Positions 50,177 through 61,621 are shown, counted from the first letter of the stretch. The stretch: 64,000 nt of DNA from Enterobacteriaceae bacterium (GCA_031261005.1 JAISKF010000036.1:1-64000); one strand, 5' to 3'. Notes: a model not told the origin generated them from the letters alone. Numbers and translations are program-made.

Positions 50177-51442
50177 TTAACCAGCAAATCCGAATACACC
50201 GAAAATCAATGTAGACACAATAGCCATCGTCAGACCAATTGCCGTTTCATACGGGATCAATTTCAGGCGCTCTCGCATCTGCATATTGATGCTGCCGCCA
50301 GTGGCGTGGAAAAAGCTGCCATGCGGCAAGTGATCCAAAACCGTTGCACCCGAGTGAATCATCGCTGCACCCGCTAACGCGCTGATACCGAGATCCAATA
50401 AGGTTTGGCTGAATATGTTAGAAGCGACTGCTGTACCTGCTGTTGTCGAGCCTGTTGCCAGTGACATAATCGCACCCGAAATCGGCGCAAGCAGATATGG
50501 CGGTAAACCGGACGCCGTTAAACCATCAGTCAGCACATCTTTTAACTCAGAATTGGCAACGATACCCGCCAACATACCCGTTCCCAGCATCATGATCGCC
50601 ACCGGAGCCATGCGCGCCAAACCTGCGGTCATAAATTCATTACTCTGTTTAATTCTCCCCATCGCTAATGCACCGACTAAACCGCCGATCGGCAGCGCGA
50701 CTAATGGATCAATAGAGATCCCCGCAATCGGGCGCAGGGCTAACAGCGCAATTGCTACGATCGGCGCACTCATTGAGGCAAGAAATCCTGGCTGCGTACC
50801 GTTTTGGTATGTAACCACTTCATGCGCTTCAACTTTGCTGCCTTTGTCGATCAACCTTTTTGCCAGAAAATAAGCAATGGCTACTCCGAAAAGTCCGGGA
50901 ATAATACCGGCTGCCATCACGGAAGTGAGCGGAACATGGAAAGCATCTGCTGCCGCAATAGAATTGGGATTAGGCGACATCAAATTCCCTGCTTTAGCGC
51001 CGCCGATCATGGCAAGCAGAATAGCCGTTTTGGATAAATTCGCCCTCTGTGCAACAGATAAAGCAATAGGTGCGACGGTGATCACCGCAACGTTGATAAA
51101 CACGCCAATCGCGGTCAAAAATAAAGTGGCGATTGCTAATGCCAACAACGCTCGCGTTTCACCAACTTTGCGTACCACTGTTTCAGCGATAGTATTGGCA
51201 GCACCGGTTTCAATCAGTACGCCCGCCAGAATACCGCCCGCTAATATGCTTAATACGGCGTTAGTAATGCCTTTCGCTCCGCTCACCATCAGTGTTACTG
51301 TCTGCACCAGATCCGCACCACCGACCAAGCCGCCAACTAGCGCACCTGCCATCATGCCGTAAACCGGAGATACTTTTTTTAATATAAGAAAGATCGCAAC
51401 GATGAGAGCTGCCACTGCGCCAATTGCTGATACAGAAGTCAT
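50177..51442 (-). CDS. GntP family permease
   Basis: The 421-residue protein has about twelve membrane helices and belongs to the gluconate/H+ symporter (GntP) family. Typical glycine-rich blocks are GGILAGVLIETGAA, GNLMSPNPNSIAAADAF, MGGT-like MMLGTGMLAGIV and HSGATVLDHLPHGSFFHATG. The substrate may be gluconate, glycerate or another hydroxy acid. It is monocistronic. Confidence 0.85.
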   Translation of the reverse strand: MTSVSAIGAVAALIVAIFLILKKVSPVYGMMAGALVGGLVGGADLVQTVTLMVSGAKGITNAVLSILAGGILAGVLIETGAANTIAETVVRKVGETRALLALAIATLFLTAIGVFINVAVITVAPIALSVAQRANLSKTAILLAMIGGAKAGNLMSPNPNSIAAADAFHVPLTSVMAAGIIPGLFGVAIAYFLAKRLIDKGSKVEAHEVVTYQNGTQPGFLASMSAPIVAIALLALRPIAGISIDPLVALPIGGLVGALAMGRIKQSNEFMTAGLARMAPVAIMMLGTGMLAGIVANSELKDVLTDGLTASGLPPYLLAPISGAIMSLATGSTTAGTAVASNIFSQTLLDLGISALAGAAMIHSGATVLDHLPHGSFFHATGGSINMQMRERLKLIPYETAIGLTMAIVSTLIFGVFGFAG

Positions 51443-51783
51443 AATAATTATTTTCCGATGTATTATTTTCTAATATATTGCTATGCCGCAGTATTATTCT
51501 GGTTACAGAAAATAATTTTTATTCCCAAAATAATTAATCTGAGCTGCGGGTAAAAATAGAAATAAATACCTAAGTTACGATCTGATCGTTTATCGAGAAC
51601 ATTCAAAATCGCAAGTAATTAAGTATGAATAATCTAGAATCTATTTACACTAATGTCGATAACTTTTGTTTACAATTTATTCAGCAATGACAAACTCACC
51701 TTATTAAGGCTGGAGTGAAACAGCCGCAACGTCCATTACGTCGCGCAGATGAGATTCCTGAATCTGTGAAGTAAAAAGGACAT
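51443..51783. other. Region upstream of the GntP permease
   Basis: About 340 bp. It holds a repeat-end remnant (TTAATCTGAGCTGCGGGTAA, about 51533-51552). It also contains an in-frame 19-codon stretch beginning GTG at 51715 (residues KQPQRPLRRADEIPESVK) preceded by AAGG, which could be the tail of a lost gene. Confidence 0.4.
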
Positions 51784-51823
51784 AAAAAAATGGATATATC
51801 CTATTGAATATACCCATTTTTTA
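51784..51823. terminator. Bidirectional intrinsic terminator behind bax
   Basis: The stem AAAAAATGGATATAT/ATATACCCATTTTTT (one mismatch) has A/T tracts on both sides. Confidence 0.85.
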
Positions 51824-51856
51824 TTTGTACTAAATTTTGTCTACAAAACACTTAAC

Positions 51857-52654
51857 TTATGATGATTCGCCCGAATCATTCACAATAAGAACCTGAACCT
51901 GCTGAATCAAATCTTCGTTATGATCCAGAATCTTCTGTAAGAACTTTTTGTAGGCGGAACCACGTTCTGAATAGCGATCCAATTTACTCATCAGATCTTC
52001 GGCTGTGACCGTATCGCCTTGATTTCTGATGTTTGCCCGCGAATCACGCAATGTGCGATAAGCCGCGTGGGTATTCATATTCAGCAAGTAGGCGTTGACG
52101 GAATCATCGACCGATTCATAAGTGGAGTAGCCTTTCACCGCCACTTCTTTGCTATTACAACGCTTCGTGCCGCAACGCATACCAAACAGATTATTGTTAG
52201 CTTGTGCCAGCTTCGATGTTCCCCACCCTGACTCGGTTGCCGCCTGCACGACGACTAAGTGTGTCGGCAGAATATCAACACGTTTAAGCAGTTCAACCCA
52301 TCTAATTTTTTGCGGATTGGCAGAGCAAGTCACCTGATAGCGATGACAGATCCGCTGCAAATGTGCGATGTCCTGAGCACTCCAGCTCAGTGCTGTGCGT
52401 TTTGTTAAAAGCCACTCGCGTTCCTGTCGAATTTGGCTGTTCTCTCGATTGATAATAGGTACAACGGCATGAAGAAACGCTTTTTTCCGTTGAGTGCCTG
52501 AAGGGTATTTTCTCAAATCAGGTAGGCTGTCGAGCTTACTATTGAGAGAATACTCTTGAAAGTTTTTTGCCCCAGTTGAAGCCCAACTGACAGAAAAACT
52601 CACACTCATAAAGAGAATCACCGAACCTATTATTTTGAAAACAAGTGAAAGCAT
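51857..52654 (-). CDS. bax: Bax family glucosaminidase-domain protein
   Basis: The 265-residue protein has a signal peptide (hydrophobic residues about 7-24) and a mannosyl-glycoprotein endo-beta-N-acetylglucosaminidase-like domain with the acidic motif AATESGWGTSKLAQANNNLFG. E. coli Bax (about 274 aa) has the same layout. It probably acts on peptidoglycan in the periplasm; its role is not established. Confidence 0.9.
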   Translation of the reverse strand: MLSLVFKIIGSVILFMSVSFSVSWASTGAKNFQEYSLNSKLDSLPDLRKYPSGTQRKKAFLHAVVPIINRENSQIRQEREWLLTKRTALSWSAQDIAHLQRICHRYQVTCSANPQKIRWVELLKRVDILPTHLVVVQAATESGWGTSKLAQANNNLFGMRCGTKRCNSKEVAVKGYSTYESVDDSVNAYLLNMNTHAAYRTLRDSRANIRNQGDTVTAEDLMSKLDRYSERGSAYKKFLQKILDHNEDLIQQVQVLIVNDSGESS

Positions 52655-53031
52655 AAAACTCCAGACTAGTTCATAAAATAATCAGATTATCGGACGTAGA
52701 TACTCACTGACGACGAACAAAAAAGAAAGTATCAAATTGTAACAGGAAACAATTATATCAACATAACATTACAATGTCAGATTTTACGTCGATAATCGCC
52801 GATCTTCGTAGAATTAGCTGCCTATATAAATGTGATTTTAATTTTACCCGCGAATAAAAAAGGTGAGTAACTCCCTATTTCATATGCGGAAATTTTCTCC
52901 ATCACCGGTTCAATAACAGACACAAAAAATAATCGTTCTGAGACAAAAACGCCCTGCATTTTGATACTCACAGGGCGTTAATTTTAGTGATTTTGGTCGC
53001 GATTTAATCGCACATTAATAGCACAAATAGT
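52655..53031. other. Region between creD and bax
   Basis: It contains the creD terminator and about 290 bp with the likely bax promoter. I see no gene or repeat in it. Confidence 0.5.
52945..52979 (-). terminator. Intrinsic terminator of creD
   Basis: The minus-strand stem AACGCCCTG/CAGGGCGTT has a long loop and a five-base T tract. Confidence 0.88.
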
Positions 53032-54549
<1,518 letters not shown>

Positions 54550-54618
54550 TGTTAATTACTCCTGTTCCATTCGATGACAATAGAATAAGAGCGCTAAGTG
54601 AATTGATGATGTTGTTGT

Positions 54619-54634
54619 GTGAAGTCTATGTGAA
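54619..54634 (-). promoter_or_regulatory. cre-tag (CreB operator) upstream of creD
   Basis: The minus strand reads TTCAC-ATAGAC-TTCAC, an exact match to the cre-tag TTCACNNNNNNTTCAC bound by phosphorylated CreB. It is 70 bp before the creD start codon. A further single TTCAC half-site lies at 54598-54602. Confidence 0.85.
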
Positions 54635-54669
54635 ATGATGTGACTGTTTTACTGCCAGACAGCGTTTAT

Positions 54670-54870
54670 TTAACCTGAACTTCGGATAAGAAGTTATATT
54701 ATCTCGATAAATTTCAAATAATTATATCATTTTGCGTAGGGGCGACAATCTGTCGCCCGCCAAACCACGGTGAAATTAACGGGCGGCAGATTGCCGCCCC
54801 TACAAATTATTATTTATTATCAATATATTAACCTATATGTTTACTATTTTCTTATCCAAACCTTAGGTTA
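54670..54870 (+). repeat. Dispersed element, full-length copy between creD and creC
   Basis: This 201-bp copy is the best model of the family: left end TTAACCTGAACTTCGGATAA, first core GCGACAATCTGTCGC, centre CCAAACCACGGTGAAATTAA, second core GGGCGGCAGATTGCCGCCC, right arm, and right end CTTATCCAAACCTTAGGTTA. The last three bases are the creC stop codon. Confidence 0.95.
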
Positions 54871-56298
54871 CTTATCTTTAATCGGCACAATAAAAATCGC
54901 TTGTGCGCCGCCTTGCTCACTATTAACCAGACTAATTGTTCCCTGATGGATAGCCGCCACTTCACGCACAAAGCTAAGACCAAGACCGGTACTTTTTGCT
55001 TTATCTGGTCGAGGCAACGAGTAGAAACGGTTAAATACTTTATCTAACGCATAATCCGGCACACCTGCACCATTGTCAGCCACAATGATACGATAATATC
55101 CGTTCATAAATTCACCGGTAATGCCAATCTCGCCTTGTTCCGGTGTAAAGTCTAATGCGTTATCTAACAGATTACTGAATGCCTGTTCCAGAAGCAGCTT
55201 ATCGCCGTAAATAGTGACTGGCGTTTCCATATTGCATTGCAGCGTAATATGGCGGTGAGTAAATAGCGTCTCTTTGGTATTAATCACATTGTTCAACACT
55301 TCCGCCAGATCGACCGGAGCCAATTCTTGGCGGATTCGACTTTCTACCTGAGCCTGCTGCAACATTCGATCAACAAGCAATTGTAATCGTTCATTCTGTT
55401 GTTTGATGTTATTAATAAAACGCTGAGCTACTGGTTGCGGCGGCATTTCCTGCAAAATTTCTGCTGCGCCGCGAATCGCCGCTAACGGACTTTTTAGCTC
55501 ATGGGTCAGAGTATGAACATAGTTCTCAATATAATCTTTCCCCTCTAACTTAATTCGCATACTCTCTAATGCTTGCCCTAAACTATTCAGCTCCGGGCTG
55601 TCCAGTTTCGGTAATGTTGGTGCATGACCATCAGCGACTTCGCTGGCATAGCGAACAAGTCGGGAAATCGAACGATTAATCCACCAGACAAAAATTATCC
55701 CAATGACTAATGCAATACCCAATAAAATAATGCTGGCAATTTTCATACGCAGTTCACTGCGTTGAATGACGGGCTGCATTGTTTGATTTGGTTTGGAAAC
55801 AGTCAAAGAACCAATAATCTTGCCATCAGACGTTTTTATCGGAGCAGCAACATACATAACTGAGCTGGAGCTATCATCAGGATCGATGCGCGTACTGCGA
55901 GCGCCGTATTTTCCGCGCAGTGTCAGGTAGACATCATTCCAGCGAGAATAATCCTGCCCTACGGCTTTTCCGTTGGAGTCATAAATCACAATACCGTTGC
56001 TGTCGGTGATATAGACCTGATAATCCATGCTTTTTTTAACAAAAAAATCGATTTTCGCCCCAATAGGCGCATGGTTAATATCGGAAAATGCCTGAGCAAT
56101 ATGTCCCTGAGAAATTTTGCCATTGCGAATATCTTGTTCTGCAATCTGAGCAAGAAGATTAGCCGTATCCACCATCATACCTTCAGTAGCACTACGCACG
56201 CCGGGTTTCACTTCCTGAATAAATATATTCATCACAAAGAAACCCGCTACGATGACAATCAGCAGAAAGCAAAGGAGCAAACGGAGACCGATTCTCAT
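54868..56298 (-). CDS. creC: Sensor histidine kinase CreC
   Basis: The 476-residue inner-membrane kinase (E. coli 474) has two membrane helices (about residues 5-25 and 187-207) around a periplasmic sensor domain, a HAMP segment, the phospho-acceptor motif THELKSPLAAIRGAAE, and ATPase motifs NLLDNALDF, DNGAG and GLGLSF. It phosphorylates CreB in response to carbon/fermentation state or cell-wall stress. It overlaps creB by 4 bp. Its stop codon lies in a repeat end. Confidence 0.96.
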   Translation of the reverse strand: MRIGLRLLLCFLLIVIVAGFFVMNIFIQEVKPGVRSATEGMMVDTANLLAQIAEQDIRNGKISQGHIAQAFSDINHAPIGAKIDFFVKKSMDYQVYITDSNGIVIYDSNGKAVGQDYSRWNDVYLTLRGKYGARSTRIDPDDSSSSVMYVAAPIKTSDGKIIGSLTVSKPNQTMQPVIQRSELRMKIASIILLGIALVIGIIFVWWINRSISRLVRYASEVADGHAPTLPKLDSPELNSLGQALESMRIKLEGKDYIENYVHTLTHELKSPLAAIRGAAEILQEMPPQPVAQRFINNIKQQNERLQLLVDRMLQQAQVESRIRQELAPVDLAEVLNNVINTKETLFTHRHITLQCNMETPVTIYGDKLLLEQAFSNLLDNALDFTPEQGEIGITGEFMNGYYRIIVADNGAGVPDYALDKVFNRFYSLPRPDKAKSTGLGLSFVREVAAIHQGTISLVNSEQGGAQAIFIVPIKDK

Positions 56299-56987
56299 TC
56301 GGCAAAACTCAGGCTGTATCCTAATCCGCGATGAGTTTGAATCGGATTGGTTTCATTGGAGATCGCGCGCAATTTTGCCCGCAATGTTTTGATATGAGTA
56401 TCGACGGTACGATCTAAACTCTCTTCTGCGCCTTGCCACACTAAATCCATTAACTGCTGGCGGGAGAACACTCGGTGCGGAGATTTAATCAGCGTTTTTA
56501 GCAATAGAAACTCATAACGAGTTAATAATAATGCCTGCCCGAAAAAAGTAATCGTTGCGCCCTCTTCATCTAATCCAAATGAACCATAAACTGGTAATAA
56601 GCGCTGTTGTTTTTCCAGACGACGCAAAATAGTACGCACTCGCACGCTGACTTCACGCGGAGAAAATGGTTTAGCGATATAATCATCCGCGCCAATTTCT
56701 AAACCGACAATGCGATCTAACTCCTCACTGCGCGCAGTAAGAAAAATCAGCGGTAAATCGGCAGATTGAGTCAGTATGCGGCGACAGAGTTCAAAACCAT
56801 TAATATCAGGTAATCCTACATCGAGAATAGCTAACGCCGGACGCTCATGATGTAACGCGGCTAATACGGGTTCTCCGCGTTCAAACCATTTAACCTGAAA
56901 ACCGTCAGTTTCCAATGTGTAGATAAGCGTATCCGCGATACTCGCTTCATCTTCGACCAGCCATATTAGTGACATAACATTATCCAA
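56295..56987 (-). CDS. creB: Response regulator CreB
   Basis: The 230-residue OmpR-type regulator has receiver-domain Asp in AILDVGLPDINGFEL, the conserved Thr (FLTARSEELD) and Lys (IAKPFSPREV), and a C-terminal winged helix. It activates genes with a cre-tag, including creD downstream. creA, the first gene of the E. coli cluster, is absent upstream. Confidence 0.96.
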   Translation of the reverse strand: MDNVMSLIWLVEDEASIADTLIYTLETDGFQVKWFERGEPVLAALHHERPALAILDVGLPDINGFELCRRILTQSADLPLIFLTARSEELDRIVGLEIGADDYIAKPFSPREVSVRVRTILRRLEKQQRLLPVYGSFGLDEEGATITFFGQALLLTRYEFLLLKTLIKSPHRVFSRQQLMDLVWQGAEESLDRTVDTHIKTLRAKLRAISNETNPIQTHRGLGYSLSFAE

Positions 56988-57052
56988 TATTTATGAACTT
57001 TGACATGCAACAACCTTGTTTATACTTGTTTTCCATACAGGCTGATGATGAT

Positions 57053-57484
57053 TTAACGTTTATTCTCACTTTTCTCAATTTGCAGCAATTGAAAACGTAA
57101 AGCGCGCCATGATTCGGTATCCATGCTGTCGATTGCGATCCATAAACGGCGGCGGCGATTTTTATTGGTGATGGAAGTGAGTTTTAGCAGGACAGCAAAG
57201 CGTAATATCATCGGTCTGCCTTTGATTTGCCACTCATCGCGCTGCCATTGGATCACGCCGTTATTCAGCAGCATCATTTCGCCCTGCATTCGCTGGATAT
57301 AACGCTGGCTGCGTAAGCAATCAAAAATCACCAGCGTGACGAGGGTTAACCAAATCACCCAGTATTCATCATTCCACGGTGACAGCAACACTAACAGGAC
57401 TAAAGCACCATGCAGAAGCAGTGAGATATATTGCGTCTTCCATGAAACGCGAATATCGCTATGCCAGAGAACGACGTTCTGCAT
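57053..57484 (-). CDS. cptA: CptA/YgfX inner-membrane toxin-like protein
   Basis: The 143-residue protein has two adjacent N-terminal membrane helices (residues about 17-35 and 38-56) and a soluble C-terminal domain, as in E. coli YgfX (135 aa). It has been reported to inhibit MreB and FtsZ polymerisation and forms an operon with sdhE. Here the start overlaps the sdhE end by 26 bp. Confidence 0.9.
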   Translation of the reverse strand: MQNVVLWHSDIRVSWKTQYISLLLHGALVLLVLLSPWNDEYWVIWLTLVTLVIFDCLRSQRYIQRMQGEMMLLNNGVIQWQRDEWQIKGRPMILRFAVLLKLTSITNKNRRRRLWIAIDSMDTESWRALRFQLLQIEKSENKR

Positions 57485-57737
57485 TTTTATTCTGAATCAT
57501 TTTGATCATACGGTTTAGATCGGCATCTTCTGGTATCGCCTGATTCATCAGCCAGCGATAAAGTTGGGGATCTTCGCAATCCAGCAAACGCACAAAAGCC
57601 TGTTTATCAGCATCGGTCAGCCCGTCATATTCATGCTCAAAAAAGGGCATAATAGCAATATCCAGCTCACGCATTCCGCGTCGGCACGACCAGTGAATTT
57701 GGTTTTTATTCTTAATATCCATACGAAAGTTGCTCAT
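57459..57737 (-). CDS. sdhE: FAD assembly factor SdhE
   Basis: This small protein (92 residues from 57737, or 87 from the ATG at 57722) carries the RGxxE motif in [20 protein letters not shown]. SdhE promotes covalent flavin attachment to succinate dehydrogenase and fumarate reductase. E. coli SdhE starts at the equivalent of 57722. It forms an operon with cptA. Confidence 0.95.
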   Translation of the reverse strand: MSNFRMDIKNKNQIHWSCRRGMRELDIAIMPFFEHEYDGLTDADKQAFVRLLDCEDPQLYRWLMNQAIPEDADLNRMIKMIQNKNAERRSLA

Positions 57738-57994
57738 ATCAGATGACTTGATTTGTAGAGTAACAAGTTGCCCTGCTTTGGGAAAGAATAGCAATGAAAC
57801 TTCGTATAAATTTTGCCATTAGGATCGAAATTGTTAATAACATTTTCATCGTGATTCGGTGATATATGATGAGCAGCGCCCTGATGCGGATAGAAAACTT
57901 CCGCCATAAGTACCATAATTCAAACATGACGCCCGCGATTACGGCATAAATCCGGTATGATCTGATTAAGCGTATTAATTATTTGGAGTACCTC

Positions 57995-58993
57995 ATGGCT
58001 TATAAATTTCCACTCCCCTCACAGTTGGCGAGTCCGTCATCTGATCTATCGTTGACACTGATCTCACTGGAAGATTGGGCATTAGTGACACTAAGCGGCG
58101 AAGATAACCGTAAATATTTACAAGGGCAGATAAGCTGTGATGTTGTCGCTTTAGCGCCGACAGAGCATCGTTTAACCGCGCATTGTGATGCCAAAGGCAA
58201 AATGTGGAGCGCTATTCGGTTATTTCAGTACGGTGATGATTTAGCATACATCGAACGCGCCAGTGTGTGCGATAGCCAGCTTGCCGAACTGAAAAAGTAC
58301 GCGGTATTCTCCAAAGTCACCATTGCACGTCAAAATGAGGCGATTTTGTTAGGTTTAGCGGGTGATGATGCGCGGTCTATGCTTTCCGCGTTTTATCCAA
58401 CGTTGCCTGATACTAAAACGCCCGTTGTTCAACAAGGCAAAACCGCAATTTTACATTTTGCCTCGCCGACAGAACGCTTTTTGATTGTCACTAACCAAGA
58501 TGAAGCCAATGTGCTTTATAGCAATCTATTAGGGAAAGCGGCATTAAATGACAGCCGTCAATGGCTGGCGCTGGATATTGAAGCCGGTATTCCTGTTATT
58601 GACAGCGTTAACAGTGAGCAATTTATCCCTCAAGCGACCAATATTCAGGCATTAGACGGCATTAGCTTTACTAAAGGTTGTTATACCGGTCAGGAGATGA
58701 TCGCCAGAGCTAAATATCGCGGAGCTAATAAACGTGCATTATATTGGCTGGCAGGAAAAGCATTGGAATTGCCAGTCATTGGTGATGAACTGGAGCTGCA
58801 ACTGGGTGAAAACTGGCGTCGAACCGGCACAGTTTTAGCGGCAGTTAAGCTAACTGATAGCTCTGTTTCAATACAAGCCGTATTAAATAATGATCTGGAG
58901 GCGAATGCTCAATTAAGAGTGAAAGATGATGTCACCAGCTTACTCACTATTCAGGCATTGCCTTATTCATTAGAAGAAGAGAAAAAGGCTTAA
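57995..58993 (+). CDS. ygfZ: tRNA-modifying protein YgfZ
   Basis: This 332-residue folate-binding protein of the GcvT fold has the signature [14 protein letters not shown] with the functional cysteine. It supports Fe-S enzymes such as MiaB. I chose the ATG at 57995 because TGGAG lies nine bases upstream; a TTG four codons earlier is in frame. It is divergent from sdhE, as in E. coli. Confidence 0.96.
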   Translation: MAYKFPLPSQLASPSSDLSLTLISLEDWALVTLSGEDNRKYLQGQISCDVVALAPTEHRLTAHCDAKGKMWSAIRLFQYGDDLAYIERASVCDSQLAELKKYAVFSKVTIARQNEAILLGLAGDDARSMLSAFYPTLPDTKTPVVQQGKTAILHFASPTERFLIVTNQDEANVLYSNLLGKAALNDSRQWLALDIEAGIPVIDSVNSEQFIPQATNIQALDGISFTKGCYTGQEMIARAKYRGANKRALYWLAGKALELPVIGDELELQLGENWRRTGTVLAAVKLTDSSVSIQAVLNNDLEANAQLRVKDDVTSLLTIQALPYSLEEEKKA

Positions 58994-59041
58994 ATCAGCA
59001 GATCGCACTGGCTTCCTGCTTTTATTCGGGAAGCCAATCGT

Positions 59042-59689
59042 TCAGGCAATATACAGATAAATCGCCAAAAAGTGACAAACACTGCCGCCAAGCACAAATC
59101 CATGCCAAATCGCGTGGTTATAAGGAATGCGTTTATTGACGTAGAAAATCACTCCGAGACTATAAATTATCCCACCGGCTGCCAGTAATCCGACCGCTCC
59201 GACCGAGAGTTTCACTGCCATCTGATAAATCACCACCAGCGATAACCAACCCATTCCTAAATACGTCACCAGTGAAACCACTTTAAAACGGTGGGTAAAT
59301 GCCAGCTTAAAGACCACGCCGATCAGCGCCAGACTCCAAATCACGACCATCAGCCCGTGCGCCAGCGGAGAACGCAATCCAACCAATAAAAACGGTGTGT
59401 AAGTACCGGCAATCAATAGATAAATAGCACAGTGATCAAAAACTTTCAGCCGCCGTTTGGCATTCTGATTAGGAATGGCGTGATACAAAGTAGAAGCCAG
59501 AAACAGCAGGATAATACTGCCACCGTACAAACTGTAGCTGGTTATTTCCAGTGAACCGGCATCGTTATCAATGGCTTGTGTTAATAGTAATACCAGCCCG
59601 ACAATACCAAAAATAAAGCCAATGCCGTGACTGATACTGCTGGCAATTTCTTCAGCTACTGAGTAGCCCTGTTTTAATGACGCTGACAT
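59042..59689 (-). CDS. yqfA: Hemolysin III family protein YqfA (TrhA)
   Basis: The product is a seven-helix inner-membrane protein of about 215 residues aligning with E. coli Yqf[33 protein letters not shown], and [17 protein letters not shown]. Conserved Ser/His/Asp positions resemble the PAQR superfamily metal site. YqfA/TrhA has been tied to membrane energetics. The ATG at 59689 has AAAAGG eight bases upstream; a GTG at 59698 is weaker. It is convergent with ygfZ. Confidence 0.93.
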   Translation of the reverse strand: MSASLKQGYSVAEEIASSISHGIGFIFGIVGLVLLLTQAIDNDAGSLEITSYSLYGGSIILLFLASTLYHAIPNQNAKRRLKVFDHCAIYLLIAGTYTPFLLVGLRSPLAHGLMVVIWSLALIGVVFKLAFTHRFKVVSLVTYLGMGWLSLVVIYQMAVKLSVGAVGLLAAGGIIYSLGVIFYVNKRIPYNHAIWHGFVLGGSVCHFLAIYLYIA

Positions 59690-59824
59690 ACATGTCACCT
59701 TTTATTCAGGAGGTTATTTAGAACCTCGTCTAAATAAGAACAACACCCGTAATTCTAATTAATCTGTGTTTAGAGTATATGAGAACAGTTTCAGTGTACA
59801 CCTGTAAGCTGAATGTTTGTGTAA

Positions 59825-60013
59825 ATAACCGGAACTTTGCATAAAAAATTATATTTTTACAATGAATTTCAAGTAATTATGTCATTCCCTGTAGGGACGA
59901 CAATCTGTCGCCCGTGAATCTACTGCGTTGTTAATGCAGGCGGAAAATTATTATTTATTATCAATAAATTAATCTAGTATTTTTACCATTCCCTGATCCA
60001 ATCCTGAGATTAA
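59825..60013 (+). repeat. Dispersed element, diverged full copy between mdaB and yqfA
   Basis: The left end is ATAACCGGAACTTTGCATAA, the first core is GCGACAATCTGTCGC, and the centre is GTGAATCTACTGCGTTG. The second core is lost. The right arm and end (CCTGATCCAATCCTGAGATT) remain. About 190 bp. Confidence 0.85.
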
Positions 60014-60040
60014 AGATTCCTCGATAAAAATCAGCGGGCA

Positions 60041-60071
60041 TAAAAAAACGGTCAGGGGAATGACCGTTTTT
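60041..60071 (-). terminator. Intrinsic terminator of mdaB
   Basis: The stem AAAACGGTCA/TGACCGTTTT has a five-base loop and T tract on the minus strand. Confidence 0.9.
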
Positions 60072-60102
60072 CGAGAGGAACATCAATAAAATTTTCGCAA
60101 AA

Positions 60103-60684
60103 TCAGCCGAATACTTTCGCTAAATGCTGGCGTAAACGCTGAATATTATGTTCCACATCAGGATTTTTCATTACATCAGTACACAAAAATGTAGGTAATG
60201 GCGACATTCCCAAGAACTGATTGGCTTTATGAAATGGCAAATAAACGCCGTCGATACCGGCTCCGCCGAAAAACTGTTTAGGATCATCAAACGCTTCTTG
60301 CGGCGCATTCCATGTCACTGACAGCATATAAGTTTTACCCTGAATCAGACCGCCTGAACCATATTTTTTCGACGCATCGAAACGCGTGCGGCCATCGCTG
60401 GAATATAAACGCCCGTGACCCGCAGTAAAAACATCATCAATATATTTCTTTAAGATCCACGGCATACCCATCCACCAGCCTGGTTGCTGATAAATTACGC
60501 TGTCAGCCCAAAGATATTTCTCGATCTCATCCTCGATCACATAACCCTGATCAACAATCGTTTCTTTTACTTCATGCCCCGCTTCGCGTAAAAAATCCGC
60601 TGCGGCATGGTGTAACGTTAAATTCAGCTCACCGTTAGAGTGAGCAAACTTTTTCATGGCATCAATAATTAGAATTTTACTCAT
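60103..60684 (-). CDS. mdaB: NADPH:quinone oxidoreductase MdaB
   Basis: The 193-residue flavodoxin-like FAD enzyme matches E. coli MdaB in length and in QPGWWMGMPWILKKYIDDVF, GHGRLYSSDGRTR and KYGSGGLIQGK. It reduces quinones by two electrons with NADPH, avoiding semiquinone radicals. It is divergent from azlC. Confidence 0.95.
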   Translation of the reverse strand: MSKILIIDAMKKFAHSNGELNLTLHHAAADFLREAGHEVKETIVDQGYVIEDEIEKYLWADSVIYQQPGWWMGMPWILKKYIDDVFTAGHGRLYSSDGRTRFDASKKYGSGGLIQGKTYMLSVTWNAPQEAFDDPKQFFGGAGIDGVYLPFHKANQFLGMSPLPTFLCTDVMKNPDVEHNIQRLRQHLAKVFG

Positions 60685-60835
60685 AGTTTCGTTTCACTTA
60701 ATCAGTTGAAAATTGCATCAAATATACAATATAGACGAGGAGACCGGCGTAAACAAACAGAATGCAGTATGATGACTTTCTGTTATATATCCGTCATCTT
60801 TCTCGTTGCAGGGTTGTTGAATAGTCCGAACAATA

Positions 60836-61621
60836 ATGAATAAAACAATAATGAATGAATTAATCACAGAAGAAAAACACGCTGCTCGCTGGCTTAGTTT
60901 TATCAAAGGCTGTGCAGCAATTTTACCTTTGAGCCTTGCGGTGCTTCCGTGGGGAATTTTAGCCGGTTCTATGGCAATAGAGATTGGCATCACACCAGCA
61001 CAAGGTCTTGGTTTATCGGCAATTATCTTCGCCGGTGCCACTCAATTAGCCACGATGGGAATGATCAAAGCAGGTGCAGGCGTGATGGCGATTGTGATCT
61101 CTGCCTTTTTTATCTCTTCCCAACATTTGTTGTATAGCCTGACACTCCGTGATCGTATCGCTCCGCTGCCATTAAGGTGGCGATTAATTTTAGGTTTTTT
61201 ATTAACCGATGAGTTATTTGCTTTGGTTGGTAAACTCGGTATCGGGAAAGCCGAAACAGGGAAACAGAACACGACTGAATTTGATCGCTGGTATGCGCTT
61301 GGTGCAGGATTGTTTTTCTACTTTTTCTGGTTAGCGTCTACGCTGGCGGGAATTCTGGCTGCCAGCCAAATTGACGATCTCAGCAGTTATGGTTTAGATT
61401 TTTCCATTGCCGCCACGTTTATTGTGATCGTTGTTCCGCTGATAAAAAATATTCCGGTATTCGTTTGTGTCGCAACCACACTGATCTTATCGGTACTTCT
61501 CAGTTATTTTCATATACCTAGTTCATTAATTATTTCTGGTGTGATCGCGATGGCTGCCGGATTAATTACTTCATTATTTATTGAAAATAAAACGAAAAAT
61601 CGAGCAGAGGATAAAGCATGA
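60836..61621 (+). CDS. azlC: AzlC/YgaZ family branched-chain amino acid exporter, large subunit
   Basis: The 261-residue membrane protein has the AzlC N-terminal signature KGCAAILPLSLAVLPWGILAG and FAGATQLATMGMIKAGAGV. With AzlD it exports branched-chain amino acids or analogues. Its stop codon overlaps the azlD start by 4 bp. No Lrp-type regulator is adjacent. Confidence 0.9.
   Translation: MNKTIMNELITEEKHAARWLSFIKGCAAILPLSLAVLPWGILAGSMAIEIGITPAQGLGLSAIIFAGATQLATMGMIKAGAGVMAIVISAFFISSQHLLYSLTLRDRIAPLPLRWRLILGFLLTDELFALVGKLGIGKAETGKQNTTEFDRWYALGAGLFFYFFWLASTLAGILAASQIDDLSSYGLDFSIAATFIVIVVPLIKNIPVFVCVATTLILSVLLSYFHIPSSLIISGVIAMAAGLITSLFIENKTKNRAEDKA

Noticed and set aside
50415-51362. Two long plus-strand frames opposite the GntP permease gene
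   Set aside because: They mirror a glycine/alanine-rich membrane protein gene and have no recognisable motif or ribosome-binding site.
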